Part shown: positions 1 through 11,824 of the stretch, piece by piece | Layout: every line of letters starts with the position of its first letter | How positions within the stretch are numbered: position 1 is the first letter of the stretch | From: Ephydatia muelleri | Taxonomy: Eukaryota; Porifera; Demospongiae; Spongillida; Spongillidae | Length of the DNA: 64,000 nucleotides | Assembly: GCA_013339895.1 (NCBI GenBank) | Contig: JABACO010000024.1 | Coordinates: forward strand, 186,001 to 250,000 | Reading direction: 5' to 3' | The notes under the pieces: generated by a model | Database searches by the model: none | Told to the model about the DNA's origin: nothing | What the model saw: only the letters and a program-made list of their open reading frames with translations | Translations under genes and position numbers: made by a program

Positions 1-405
1 GATTCTATCTGATGCACACCAGGGATTCCACTACCATGACTTGATTTGTAGTTTTAACTATAGCTATGCTACCTGTCACTGTAGCAGTGTGCATCAGATA
101 GAATCATATTAGCGGCCAGTCCGGTGTGCATCAAATAAAGTCATGCTATTGGCCAGTCTCTGGTGTGCAGCTGATAGGATTGTGGTATCGACCAGCTGAC
201 CCTGGTGAGCATCAATTAGAAACATGTTAGCGACCTGACCCAGCCAGTGTGCATCAAATTGAATCTTATTAACTTTAGTGTAATAGTGTCTTGGTAGCGA
301 CCAGATACAATCTGGATAGCCTGATGATTCAATCTGATGCACACAGGTCTGGCCGTGGCCGCTATCTGATGTACATGACTCTATCAGATGCACACCAGGG
401 ACTGG
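1..405. repeat. Diverged ~40-bp repeat units in inverted arrangement
   Basis: Units beginning GTGTGCATCA and related forms start near 87, 124, 163, 205 and 247, a spacing of 37-42 bp. Reverse-complement units (GATGCACAC) lie at 1-24, near 336 and near 388. Units share a CAGATAGAATCAT-like core and a following GCCAG block. The array is old, because the units differ at many positions. No gene is visible. Confidence 0.65.
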
Positions 406-1500
406 TGATAGCATGATGTATAGAAGTGTACTGGGTCATTGCTATAAGTACTCACAAACTTGCTTTTTTATAATGGTCATATGATATGGCCACACCCCTT
501 TATGACATGTATGAATGTATATTAACATGACATGTACATATATGGAAAAGTTCATTTACATCTCACAAGTGCAGGTTGACAAACATGTACATGTACAGAT
601 GTAATAATACAACAAATACAAATATTAGTTCACATCAAATCTCCCAGTTTCCATCAATGTAAGGCTTGATCCTAGCAGGATAAGAATATATTAAGACATC
701 ACACCATGCAAACATATCATACATACAATTTTGATGAAGACTACAGTATTGAAAATCTGGTTACAATTTGTGCATGTGTGTGTCGATGTGTATGCATGTG
801 TGCCATGTACACACACATACACCACTAACACACACGTGTACACACAGGACACACACTAACACACACACTAATACACATACACACACATGTGTACATGTGT
901 ACACATATACACGTGTACACTAACACATTACTTACCAAGCCTTGTAACTTCCCCAGGCTAAGTAGGTGTGTAGGTGTACGTACCCAGCCCCTAAGCTCCC
1001 CAGCTATATGCTTCTGTCAAAACATGCCCAGTTGACTGATTGAGGGCCAGGGCAAGAACCCCTCTGAGCTGTGATTCTGCCAACCCCGACCTGTTGGCTG
1101 TGGGGAACTCTCGTGAGTGACGCTGGTCACCAATTGGGAGTCCCTGTGGCCAAGCCATGCGTGGCTTGTTAGGTCATTTGGGGGAGACTCAGGGAGGCAG
1201 GCACCAGATGGTGGCGTTGGCCACCCACTGAGTGACCTGCATACCAAGCCAAGATGCTGGCCCAGGCTTGGGTCCCCGAGTTAGAAGGTCAAGCCTGGTA
1301 GGGACCCACCCTGGGTGTATTAAATATTAATAGGCATGACAGTGATTAAGAAATACACAGAAGGGGTACAATGGTGATGCAGGGGTGGAGGGTGGGTGAT
1401 GTGAACCAACAAGCTCGATCTCCTGAAGCACCGGGGAGTGCTGGGAGGCTGCCGGGGCATACAATGAACACATGCACCAAATGCACACATACATGTTCTC
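406..1500. other. Intergenic stretch with TG/CA tracts
   Basis: No coding feature is recognised. Between about 770 and 925 there are short TG- and CA-rich tracts rich in ACATGTAC-type palindromes. The short open frames here resemble no family. Confidence 0.5.
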
Positions 1501-1538
1501 ACTGACACAGACACACATGCGCGCACCAGCGTGCGTGC

Positions 1539-1574
1539 ACACACACAAGCACACACACACACACACACACACAC
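1539..1574. repeat. (CA)n microsatellite
   Basis: A nearly pure CA run, broken once by AAG, directly precedes the 24-bp minisatellite. The minisatellite unit itself contains CACACACA, so it may have grown out of this tract. Confidence 0.85.
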
Positions 1575-2959
1575 CTTATGCGTGAACACAAACATGTACC
1601 ACCTAGTGACACTGATATACATTTAGTAGTACTCAACACTGATGCACAACACCTAGCAACAGTGATGAACACACACCTAGCAACACTGATGTACACACAC
1701 CAAGCAACTGTGTCGCACACACACCTAGCAACACTGATGCACACACACCTAGCAACACTGATGTACACACACCTAGCAACAGTGATGAACACACACCTAG
1801 CAACAGTGATGAACACACACCTAGCAACACTGATGTACACACACCCAGCAACACTGATGCACACACACCTAGCAACAGTGATGAACACACACCTAGCAAC
1901 ACTGATGCACACACACCAAGCAACTGTGTCGCACACACACCTAGCAACACTGATGCACACACACCTAGCAACATCGATGTACATGCACCTAGCAACACTG
2001 ATGCATGAACACACACCTAGCAACACTGATGCACACACACCTAGCAAACACTGATGTACACACACCTAGCAACACTGATGTACACACACCACACACCAAG
2101 CAACAGTGTTGCACACACACCTAGCAACACTGATGCACACACACCTAGCAACACTGATGCACACACACCTAGCAACATCGATGTACACACACCTAGCAAC
2201 ACTGATGTACACACACCTAGCAACACTGATGCACACACACAAACATAGCAACACTGATGTACACACAGACATACACACCAAGCAACACTGATGTACACAC
2301 ACCTAGCAACACTGATGCACACACACACATAGAAATTACACACTAAGCTACACTGATGTACACACACCAAGCAACACTGATGTACACACACCTAGCAACA
2401 GTGATGAACACACACCAGCAACACTGATGCACACACACCTAGCAACACTGATGCACACACACCTAGCAACACTGATGTACACACACCAAGCAACTGTGTT
2501 GCACACACACCTAGCAACACTGATGCACACACACCTAGCAACATCAATGTACACGCACCTAGCAACACTGATGAACACACAAGTAGCAACACTGATGCAC
2601 ACACACCTAGCAAACGCTGATGTACACACACCTAGCAACAGTGTTGCACACACACCTAGCAACACTGATGCACACACACCTAGCAACATCGATGCACACA
2701 CACCTAGCAACATCGATGCACACACACCTAGCAACACTGATGCACACACACCTAGCAACACTGATGTACACACACCTAGCAACACTGATGCACACACACC
2801 TAGCAACACTGATGCACACACACCTAGCAACACTGATGCACACACAACCAGCAACACTGATGCACACACACCTAGCAACAGTGATGAACACACACCTAGC
2901 AACACTGATGCACACACACCTAGCAACAGTGATGCACACACACCTAGCAACACTGATGC

Positions 2960-3350
2960 ACACACACCTAGCAACACTGATGCACATACACCTAGCAACA
3001 CTGATGTACACACACCTAGCAACACTGATGCACACACACCTAGCAACACTGATGCACACACACCTAGCAACACTGATGCACACACACCTAGCAACATCGA
3101 TGCACACACACCTAGCAACATCGATGCACACACACCTAGCAACACTGATGCACACACACCTAGCAACACTGATGCACATACACCTAGCAACACTGATGTA
3201 CACACACCTAGCAACACTGATGCACACACACCTAGCAACACTGATGCACACACACCTAGCAACACTGATGCACATACACCTAGCAACACTGATGTACACA
3301 CACCTAGCAACACTGATGCACACACACCTAGCAACACTGATGCACACACC
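2960..3350. repeat. Four-unit (96-bp) higher-order block in the 24-bp array
   Basis: A variant order (GCACATAC unit, then GTACACAC unit, then two plain units) recurs near 2986, 3178 and 3274, at spacings of 192 and 96 bp. A pair of CATCGATG units near 2690 recurs near 3098, 408 bp (17 units) away. This indicates copying of multi-unit blocks. Confidence 0.6.
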
Positions 3351-3639
3351 TAGCAACACTGATGCACACACACCTAGCAACATCGATGTACACACATCTA
3401 GCAACATCGATGTACACACACTTAGCAACACTGATGTACACACATCTAGCAACACTGATGCACACACACAAACATAGCAACACTGATGCACACACACAGA
3501 CATACACACCAAGCAACACTGATGTACACACACCTAGCAACACTGATGCACACACACCTAGCAAACACTGATGTACACACACCAAGCAACAGTGTTGCAC
3601 ACACCTAACAACACTGATGCACACACACCTAGCAACATC

Positions 3640-4510
3640 GATGTACACATATCTAGCAACACTGATGAACACACACAAACATAGCTACACTGATGTACAC
3701 ACACCAAGCAACACTGATGCACACACACACATAGAAACTACACACTAAGCTACACTGATGCACACACATCAAGCAACACTTATGTACACACACCAGCAAC
3801 ACTGATGAACACACACCTAGCAACACTGATGCACACACACCTAGCAACACTGATGCACATACACACACATAGAAACTACACACTAAGCTACACTGATGTA
3901 CACACACCTAGCAACACTGATGCACACACACAGATATACACACCAAGCAACACTGATGTACACACACCTAGCAACACTGATGCACATACACACACATAGA
4001 AACTACACACTAAGCTACACTGATGTACACACACCTAGCAACACTGATGCACACACACAGATATACACACCAAGCAACACTGATGTACACACACCTAGCA
4101 ACACTGATGCACATACACACACATAGAAACTACACACTAAGCTACACTGATGTACACACACCAAGCAACACTGATGCACACACACACATAGAAACTACAC
4201 ACTAAGCTACACTGATGCACACACATCAAGCAACACTTATGTACACACACCAGCAACACTGATGAACACACACCTAGCAACACTGATGCACACACACCTA
4301 TCAAACACTGATGTACACACATCAAGTAACAGTGTTGCACACACCTAGCAACATCGATGTACACACACCTAGCAACATTGATGTACAGACATCTAGCAAC
4401 ACTGATGTACACACACCTAGCAACACTGATGCACATACACACACATAGAAACTACACACTAAGCTACACTGATGTACACACACCAAGCAACACTGATGTA
4501 CATACACAGA
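3640..4510. repeat. 127-bp higher-order repeat at the right end of the minisatellite
   Basis: Longer blocks join 24-bp units to a linker containing CATAGAAACTACACACTAAG. One block starting near 3896 is repeated near 4023, exactly 127 bp on, with almost no change. The linker also recurs near 3730, 4190 and 4450. The near-identity suggests recent expansion. Confidence 0.75.
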
Positions 4511-4599
4511 TGCACACACACATACACACCAAGCAACACTGATGCACAAACACCAAGCAACACTGATGTAGACTACTTGAACACTGATACACACAGACT

Positions 4600-5240
4600 A
4601 GCAACATTGCACACATATCAGGCGACTATGGAAGACACAGGCAACAATAGATCAAATTGTGCTCTAAATTGAATGCACTTCAGAAAAGCACAAGTACATT
4701 GAATCTAGAAAACGGCACACACAAACAACAGACAGGAGCCACAACTGAGTTTTTAACTATCTCACTCTTTCAAAACCACGTAATTATAATCCAAACGACT
4801 ACTTACGCGCAACGGAACGAGTTTCACCACTCCAAAGTGTCTTCCAACAGTTCTCATCATCTTCAAACTTACATAACGAAAAGTAGAACGCACAAAACAC
4901 ACACAGGATCGAATGGCCTTGAAGTGCCTAAAAAATGGCGATTCAAATCGCGCGATCGCAACTACATGTAGGAACAATACGATGTTAAAAAGTAAACGAA
5001 AGAAAGTAGTTCAACCCCTTACCAAGCGAGAAAAGTAAAGTTGTCCAGCAGTTCGCGCGTCTTCACTAACGCTTTTTCAAACGCTTGGAGTCCAAATTCT
5101 ATTCCTTCATTACGCGTACAATGATTATTTAGAAAGATGGCATTAAACTGTTAATAGCTATAATAGCATTAACTTGTGTGCAACGAATTACGCCCTCGCG
5201 GATCGGTATAATGTAATTAGCATAGTTGTACAAAATGAGA
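4600..5240. other. No gene recognised
   Basis: The minisatellite ends near 4570 and gives way to unique AT-rich sequence with scattered CpG. A 104-codon open frame at 4657-4971 has a low-complexity, T/N/S/H-rich product resembling no family and is probably chance. Confidence 0.4.
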
Positions 5241-5244
5241 TACT

Positions 5245-5420
5245 TGTATACAGGCGTGTATAACAACCCTTATTTACACTGTGGTTTTTTGATTAGCACA
5301 CACTGCCGTTATACACAGTTATACACAATTATACGCAATGTGTATAACAAATACTGTATAACTACTTGTATAACAATGTTATACAGGTGAGTATAACAAC
5401 CCTTTTTACACAGTGCTTTT
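5245..5420. repeat. Direct repeat pair flanking TATAAC-rich sequence
   Basis: A ~42-bp block (TATACAGGCGTGTATAACAA, then CCCTT and TTTACACTGTG) at 5245-5288 recurs at 5379-5420 with a few changes. Between the copies, GTTATACAC and GTGTATAAC alternate in both orientations, so the interval can fold. It could be a small non-autonomous element or a decayed tandem repeat. Confidence 0.5.
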
Positions 5421-5579
5421 GGACTGCAAATTCCACTTAATCATCATCATTTACCCGTCATTCCTTCACTATCTCCCTCATTGCTATCACTTTCTATCAC
5501 TCATTTGGATAATTACACCCTTAGAACTTTGACCACCACCCCTACACATCTTAGCCACATCTATTGCTCTATTGGCCTA

Positions 5580-5990
5580 ATCGGCAGCCTGAATATTCAC
5601 AGCTATCTCCAATGCTGGTCTATAAGCGCTTGACTGAGGAACACACAGTGTAGGGCCAACTTACTAAGTTCCAACTCAAAATCAGTAACAATTTCTTCTT
5701 GTCCTTGAGATCTGCTATAAACACAAACCTCTCTGCAATTATTGGGTCTAGAGTTCCAGTGAAGCATTCGAGCTAACAGGGTGTACGAGCACTACTTTGG
5801 TTTCTAGGGACTAAAATACTCCTCAGCAGCAAGTAATGGCTACACCTCTCAACAACGTGAGAAAAACCATCACAACTTTGTCTTTCTTCATGACATTTGC
5901 AAAGATCAACAGCTCAATGCACTCTGAATACAAAGATACAAGATTATAATAGCACAGCAATCTAGACTACTCAACCTGATCTTCCTTCAG
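5580..5990 (-). mobile_element. Ty3/Gypsy gag fossil
   Basis: Minus-strand translation in pieces resembles Gypsy gag, including a stretch like IAERFVF followed by a DFELELSKLALHC-like segment typical of the gag C-terminal half. The copy is old and broken in several places. It lies downstream, in its own reading direction, of the protease/RT fossil at 6160-7210, so it is either a separate insertion or a rearranged piece. Confidence 0.5.
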
Positions 5991-6159
5991 CTATAAAGCA
6001 AGTATCCAGTGAGCCAATTTCCATTTGGCACCAACTGGAGTACTATTGATAGCACCATATATTTCTTTATTGACATTTTTCACATCTATTGCCATAACAA
6101 GTAGTGAGACATATCAGCTGCTGATATGTGAGCTGCACATCATTTTGTTATGTTAAGGG

Positions 6160-7210
6160 CAATGGTAAAAGTGACACACTGTCAGCATTGTACCTTTCCT
6201 CTCCTTAGATGTATGCTGTTTTATACACACTCAAAATAATGACCCAGCTCTACTACTAACACTTTGCTACAGCCAAAGTCAGAGTTGATGATACATTACT
6301 GACCTTTTACATCCATTAATGATGGGCATCAAACATGCTCCCAACCCATATTGGAAGTCATCACAATAAACCTTTTGACAGGTTATTTACTGTTGTAGTG
6401 TTCAAAAACTGGAGCCTAACAAAGCAATTTCTTCGCCCTGGTAAATGATTACTCAAGTGATCATGGCCACTTATTAATAGCTTGTATAGAGGATAATGGA
6501 CTGCAGGTATATCTGGCAGAAATTTGACATTATATGTTCTCCAAAAAGGATTTATGTTATGTCTTGTTCTGTGGATTGGGGGCTTCAATGACAGCTGTAA
6601 CTCTTCCTTAATTGGTGTAATCCCTTCACTAGAGATTGTGTGGCCCAGAAGTGTTACAGAGTTTCAATAACATTTGCATTTAACCGTTAAATGTTGACTC
6701 TCAACCCACATTCCTGTAATTCATCACCTGCCAAAGTTACAAACATTTCATCTGCATGGTGTTTGTAGGGGAATGTTTTTGGAAGCAAGTGTGGAATGAC
6801 TTTCATTTTAAATTCCATATAAATACAAATTCCTCCATCTTTTTCACCGACCACTGCTATACGTGCACAACAGGCAATAAATCTACTTCGTTCATATGAT
6901 CCCACTTCACCATGCATTACAATCTGCTGTTGGTATGAAATCTCCACTCGAATTTCCACTTTTGTAGCAAGTGTAGTGCCATTATACTCAACGGCTGTAA
7001 TTATATTGGTTTCAGCAAAGCAGAATATGTTGCGGAGGCAACTGTGAATATCTCTGCACCTGCGTCCACTTCGAATTCTACCTCTTTGCCACAAAACCTT
7101 ACCACTGTTATACATTTCCAGTACCTTTTCCCTTGGCTAATCATGTGCAACTCCAATCTTCTTGAGTACTGATTGTCCTTGGATAAGGCGATAGGTAAGA
7201 AATTCATGCG
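6160..7210 (-). mobile_element. Ty3/Gypsy protease-RT-RNase H fossil
   Basis: Minus-strand order fits a Gypsy pol. An aspartic-protease-like segment (VEFEVDAGAE) lies near 7060. An RT palm/connection segment with a LLGHTIS-type motif lies near 6620. The linker KFLPDIPAVHYPLYKLL lies near 6490 and an RNase H end resembling NADSVSLLPLP near 6180. It is old, broken several times, and no LTRs are seen. Confidence 0.6.
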
Positions 7211-7846
7211 TCAAGAGCGTTTTTGCTCATTAGACCTTTCCACACAAAACAATCCGACAACGTTGACCAAATCTCCATAAGAGTCATACATTCCTTGACA
7301 CAATGCACGAGTGACTTGACATAAAATTGCCATCGCTCAGTCGCTCTGCCAACATGCCTAATTCTTTGTGCCGCAATTTCATTCTCTAGCTGCTCTGTCA
7401 TACAATTGTCAATGCCTTTTAGCTTTTAACAGTGGTGAAACTTGGAAATTTACACGTGGACCCTTGTTCAGTCAATTTGTTCATTGACCACTTGTCCTCC
7501 ATTGTTATCAATCTTTTTTCACAAGGACAACACTGAACTGTCCTTTTACAGTGACAATAGGCCCATCATTTATTAAATATATTTCTGCTGGAGACAACAA
7601 CCAACTATATAGCAAAAAATTCTAAAAGAACATTCTATTAGGATTAAGGGCAGGGGGAAAATTTTGCCTACTAATAGATACGTATCGTTATAAAAAATTC
7701 CACATGAGTCGTATGCACTGAATGGTAGCTCACGTCTACAACACTATGAATGTCATGTACACTGATTCAGCAGCTTGCCAACTGTGGTGTCATACACATG
7801 TGGGTGTGTGAATGTTTACAATGATCAAGAAGATATGTGTGCCTAC
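7211..7846. other. No gene recognised
   Basis: Short minus-strand open frames are present (for example 7204-7401) but match no family with confidence. The right part is the 3' intron flank of the ankyrin exon at 7847. It shares short blocks (GTGTCATACACATGTGGG) with the equivalent flanks near 10855 and 22170. Confidence 0.4.
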
Positions 7847-7945
7847 CTTAGTTGCTGAGTTTATTTTTGCTTTAGCTTCAATTAGCGCTTTCACTATTTC
7901 AACGTGCCCATTATAACTTGCTGCATGCAATGGACTCCAATGATC
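7847..7945 (-). CDS. Ankyrin-repeat exon (one repeat)
   Basis: This internal exon of a multi-exon ankyrin protein is exactly 99 nt, or 33 codons. On the minus strand it is bounded by a TTGCAG acceptor and a GTAGGC donor, both at codon boundaries (phase 0). The product begins DHWSPLHAASYNGHVEIVKA and continues with LIEAKAKINSATK, a consensus ankyrin helix-turn-helix with the SPLHAAS and GHVEIVKALIEA signatures. Ankyrin repeats bind protein partners and the true partner is unknown. Exons at 10898, 13391, 21704, 22203 and 22684 have the same design and strand and probably belong to one gene read from high to low coordinates. The gene's start and end are not visible. Confidence 0.75.
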
Positions 7946-8639
7946 CTGCAATAAAAATATTGCTATGATCAGAGGGTGGACAATATTGGACAAAAAGGGG
8001 AAATATTGCATATGACGCATGTGATATTCTTGTACAAAGGAAGGTAAACTGTAATTGAGAAAATTACTGATGGGAATGAGGAAAGGGGTACATAGAAAGG
8101 GAAGCAGAACAGGTACTAAGCAGATTTTTTAATTTGATATGAGAGCATAGAACACATGCTAGCTACAGTTACTCCCTAGGGGTCTCATAGAACATCAAAT
8201 TCATTGGAATGTAATTTAGTGGCCATTTAAAAATTTAATACTGTGTCTTTCGCAGATAGTATTTCGATTTGGTAGGGGAACGGGGACTACTGAACATGTC
8301 TCTGTTATTCGAAGTATAAGAAGTTAGTACAAGACCAGACTAGGTTTATGCAGGTACTAACTGCGTGAAATGTTGCTGTGTCAACCCCGTACACGCGGCC
8401 AACCAAAGAAGAGAGTGAATTAGAGTCTACTCATCCTATATAGTCCACAGCGCGTTAATCCTGATCGTGCAGCTATAATATTGCTGTAGAAACTCGAAGA
8501 TGGCAGCCGGGTTTCATAGTCTCAAGCGCACATGCTCGATGTACTCAAGTTGATGGGCTGTAAAGAACACGAAAGTAGCACGCGAAGGCACTGCCAACAG
8601 ACTGATGCAGATGTCAGGTGCTACACGGCGAGCGAGACT
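7946..8639. other. Probable intron, nothing recognised
   Basis: This is AT-rich sequence upstream, in gene direction, of the 7847 exon. No domain, repeat or RNA gene is recognised. Confidence 0.4.
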
Positions 8640-8995
8640 GAATTCAACGTTGCTACTGTACAAAGAATACCGAAAGAAGACGGGTGAAATCCGACTATGC
8701 GTTGACTACCGCGAACTAAACAAACGGACACACAAGGATGCCCTACCCTCTTCCACTAATTGATGAGGTGCAAGACAGACTATCTGGAGATACTGTCCTT
8801 ACCAAATTGGACTTACACAGTGGATACTGGCAAGTGCCAGTAAACCAAGAAGACTAATAAAAGACAGCTTTCTCCCCAGGCCCCGGTATGGGTCTGTTCC
8901 AATTCAAAAGGATGCCATTTGGTCTATGTGGGGCCTCGAGTACATTCCAAAGGCTAATGAACACTGTAATGAGGGGGCTACCGTATACAGAACAT
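8640..8995 (+). mobile_element. Ty3/Gypsy reverse-transcriptase fossil
   Basis: The plus strand encodes a fragment of RT fingers and palm: a KKTGEIRLCVDYRELN segment, then TKLDLHSGYWQVPV, then FKRMPFGLCGASSTFQRLMN. It belongs to the same broad lineage as the copy at 22957-24990 (shared MGLFQF, RMPFGL, FQ and LMN blocks). It is a broken short remnant without LTRs, gag or integrase, opposite in direction to the ankyrin gene. Confidence 0.8.
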
Positions 8996-9024
8996 CCTTC
9001 TAGCAGGGATGAGGCTTGGGCCCG

Positions 9025-9364
9025 CTTGTTTATAATCTGCAGCCGCTAAAATGTGACAACGACTTGAATATAGTGTGCAGCTTTAAGACCAGTTGATTGC
9101 TGGGCGACAACCATGTAATGTTGAATATACATTGATCTGCTAAAACTAAACACAGTACAGATATATTTCGTATGCACGCGTTACAAGTGAAAACGTTACA
9201 TGAGCCTGCAAACTACTACTTGCTTATAATCTGCAGCTGTTGTTTGCTGGGTGACAAGCATGTAATGTTGAATTTACATTGATCTGCTAAAACTAAACAC
9301 AGTACAGAATCGTCATATGCACGCGTTACAAGATAATATGTTACGTGAGCCTGCGCACTACCAA
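9025..9364. repeat. Two-copy tandem repeat, ~150-195 bp units
   Basis: Unit 1 (9025-9219) and unit 2 (9220-9364) both start CTTGYTTATAATCTGCAGC. They share GTAATGTTGAATWTACATTG, GATCTGCTAAAACTAAACAC and ATGCACGCGTTACAAG blocks. They differ by an insertion in unit 1 and scattered substitutions. There is no coding potential. Confidence 0.75.
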
Positions 9365-10897
9365 TATTTAGTACCGGAGTCGAGACCCATGGGAGTGTCT
9401 TGTTTCGATGCTAGCACGATAGGTTATTGCCAGAATTTGTCCGAGGCTTACCTATCCGGTCTAGATGAGTAAATGGATGCCGCTTTTGAATATAGTAACC
9501 CGAAGTGTTCAGTTTACGTTACCCTTTCTACTCTAAACGAATGTAAGTTGTGAAGTAGTTACAACGGTGGGAATAGCTCCAAAAGTCACACAACGAATTG
9601 GTTAATCGTCGTTTGCGGCGATTGGGACCATTCCGACAAATTTTTTTAAAAAGTAAGTTCGACCAAAAGAATGCCAAAAAATTATACCATTTTCACGGAC
9701 AAGGCGTTAAACTGAAAAATGCTGCATTACACTCTAATGTCAGACATAGGATTTGTTTGTTTTTTTTTTCTGTCAGGAAATGACTATCTCAATGAAATTC
9801 ATTATAAAGGAAATGGGTGCAGCCCTTCTTGATTAGTAGGCACTGGCTAATTCCTAGTCTTTGCAGGTTCTATCTCAATGCCCATCTCACAACCTGAATG
9901 AAACATCTTTCTTCCTAACCTAAATAATGAGAGATGACCATGACCATTAGCCGGTTCAATAATACCTTTGTCCAACATTTTTCTGGACTATGCCTCGTTG
10001 TTGGAATGGCAGCAGTTGGTGAATGGGCGAAGCATCCCCAGGTACTTATGACGCATAGTCATGTCCCGTCCCAAGTCTCCATCCCCAACAGAAACTACAT
10101 CTGCAAAATCTTTCAACCGGCCTACATGTAGGTAGACTAGTGTATCTCTCTGTGCTTGCAATGAACCCTGAGTATGTAGGCCTACATATGTTTCTACATG
10201 TAGGTCTCACATAAGGTTCAAATAAGGTAACCTTCAATGTTTGCATGCAGCTTGCCATCTGATTGCTAATATTAGGTGTCTGCAAAGGCTTCACTAATGA
10301 CCTGAGTTACATGTTGATTGATGAAGCCATTTTGTGCTGAAGCCATTTTGTGCATATCTTGTTGCTGCAAAAGTAATGGATTTTTATGCTGGTCACTGAA
10401 CTGTCTGCCAAATGCTTTGCTTTGTTTACGTAAGGTGGCTTTTTACCTCGTGATTATTGCATGACTTCTGTATCTAATTGTTTTTACTACCAGCAAAATT
10501 TTGATAATAAACCTCCTGTAAAGCACCAGTCAAGTTTCAAGCAAACAGAGACGTGGAAGCGTTCATGATTTCAAAGATTAAATTTAATTAATTTTTGTTG
10601 GGGGCCTGGGCGATGAGCGTGTATTTGTGCCCGTACATGTACATTTGCACGGGTGGGGTGGGAGAGGGAAGGCTTATTTGTGGTACTTTACTTGTTTAGT
10701 TAATTTAATGACACAAAGATTAAACAACAAAAATCTCCAGTTTAAAGAGACAGTTCAAAGATAGAATAACTGCTATCATCCACCATCTCCTTCACACACA
10801 TGCTGTGTGGCTTGGGTCACATGCATTCAATTATGTACTGATCACAAGCTATGATGTCATACATGTGTAGGAATGTATTGCATATATGTGTGCTAAC
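9365..10897. other. Intronic sequence, no gene recognised
   Basis: No domain or RNA gene is seen. A 13-bp block CCTGGGCGATGAG near 10608 also occurs at 14221 next to a tRNA-like sequence. From about 10799 the sequence is homologous to the intron flank near 22108. Confidence 0.4.
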
Positions 10898-10996
10898 CTT
10901 ACTGCTGTGATTGATATTAGCTCCAGCTTCCATTAGCGTCTTCATTACATCAAGATATCCTTTCTGACTTGCAATGTGCAGTGGACTACAACCATC
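10898..10996 (-). CDS. Ankyrin-repeat exon (one repeat)
   Basis: This 99-nt, 33-codon, phase-0 exon on the minus strand lies between a TTGCAG acceptor and a GTTAGC donor. It encodes DGCSPLHIASQKGYLDVMKT then LMEAGANINHSSK, a full-consensus ankyrin repeat with SPLHIAS, DVMKTLMEAGANIN. Both flanking introns are homologous to those around the exons at 21704 and 22203. This is direct evidence that the gene grew by copying exon-plus-intron units. It should join to the 7847 exon without a frame change. Confidence 0.78.
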
Positions 10997-11824
10997 CTGC
11001 AATATAAATCCCATCATTATCAGAGGGTATTTTACTTCATTTCATTACAGTAGCCTATATGACAGGATGTTGTTTTGCAATATGAATGCTATTTTCGCTC
11101 TTCAACACATGCACAATGGTAATGCACCTGTAGCACCATACATCTGTCTGTGGACATCACATGTTGTGCATGACTTTTAGTGTATGTCCTTTGTGATGAC
11201 TTATTATCTTTGAGCAGCACTTTGGTACTGTCAAACAGCCCTTCAATTAAGGCTTAACTGTTGCATGGGTGTCAGAGTAGAGACAATTCCAACAGCCTCT
11301 AGTGAGTTTAGCAAGAAGACAAACTGAATACTATAAATTAATACCCAAGAGATGGCGTTATGCATCCAGAGTGCCTCAGCAGCTCTCTTCCTTCCCCATT
11401 ATTGTCCCATCTCCCTCCCCTCACATGAATTGGTTTTAGCATGAAGCGAATGCATTCAGAAATTAATATGTACCTCTTTCTATTTAGCTATATCTACGTT
11501 TTGTGACCTCCCACACTTCTGGCTGTCACAAATCTATGCTTACATGTATGCTTGTGTTTGTGTGTGTAGTGGAGGGTGGGGTGTGGAAATGATCCTCGCA
11601 CACTGAACGTTCGTTTCTGATCATCTACTATCTCTTCCCTCAACCTGAACCAACCCTCCTTCTCACACCCTCTCTTCCACAGTCTTTCTTATAAGACCCC
11701 CAACGATTTCTCACAGTCTCACCAAACCCTCCATTCCCCTCATCCTTCCTCACAACACCCACCCTACCCATACCCTTGCTTAAATCGCTCCCTAAACACA
11801 TGGTAGGTAATCACAAGATACACC

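Larger units (their letters stand above)
1640..4570. repeat. Minisatellite of 24-bp units, about 3 kb
   Basis: The unit is CCTAGCAACACTGATG followed by CACACACA, repeated over 100 times. Variants include GTACACAC for GCACACAC, CATCGATG for CACTGATG and CAGTGATG. Because 24 is divisible by 3 and the unit lacks stops in several frames, long open frames run through it on both strands (8-residue periods such as MHTHLATL and PSNTDAHT). These are by-products of the unit, not genes: they have no unique ends or codon bias and they shift wherever a unit is 1 bp off. Confidence 0.95.

Noticed and set aside
1578-3533. Long open frames of 8-residue repeats on both strands, up to 333 codons
   Set aside because: They follow directly from a 24-bp repeat unit without stops. 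Several overlapping frames are open at once and none has unique flanking sequence.
1640-4570. CRISPR array
   Set aside because: Units are contiguous with no unique spacers, and the surroundings are eukaryotic.
4657-4971. 104-codon gene next to the minisatellite
   Set aside because: Low-complexity product with no recognisable domain.
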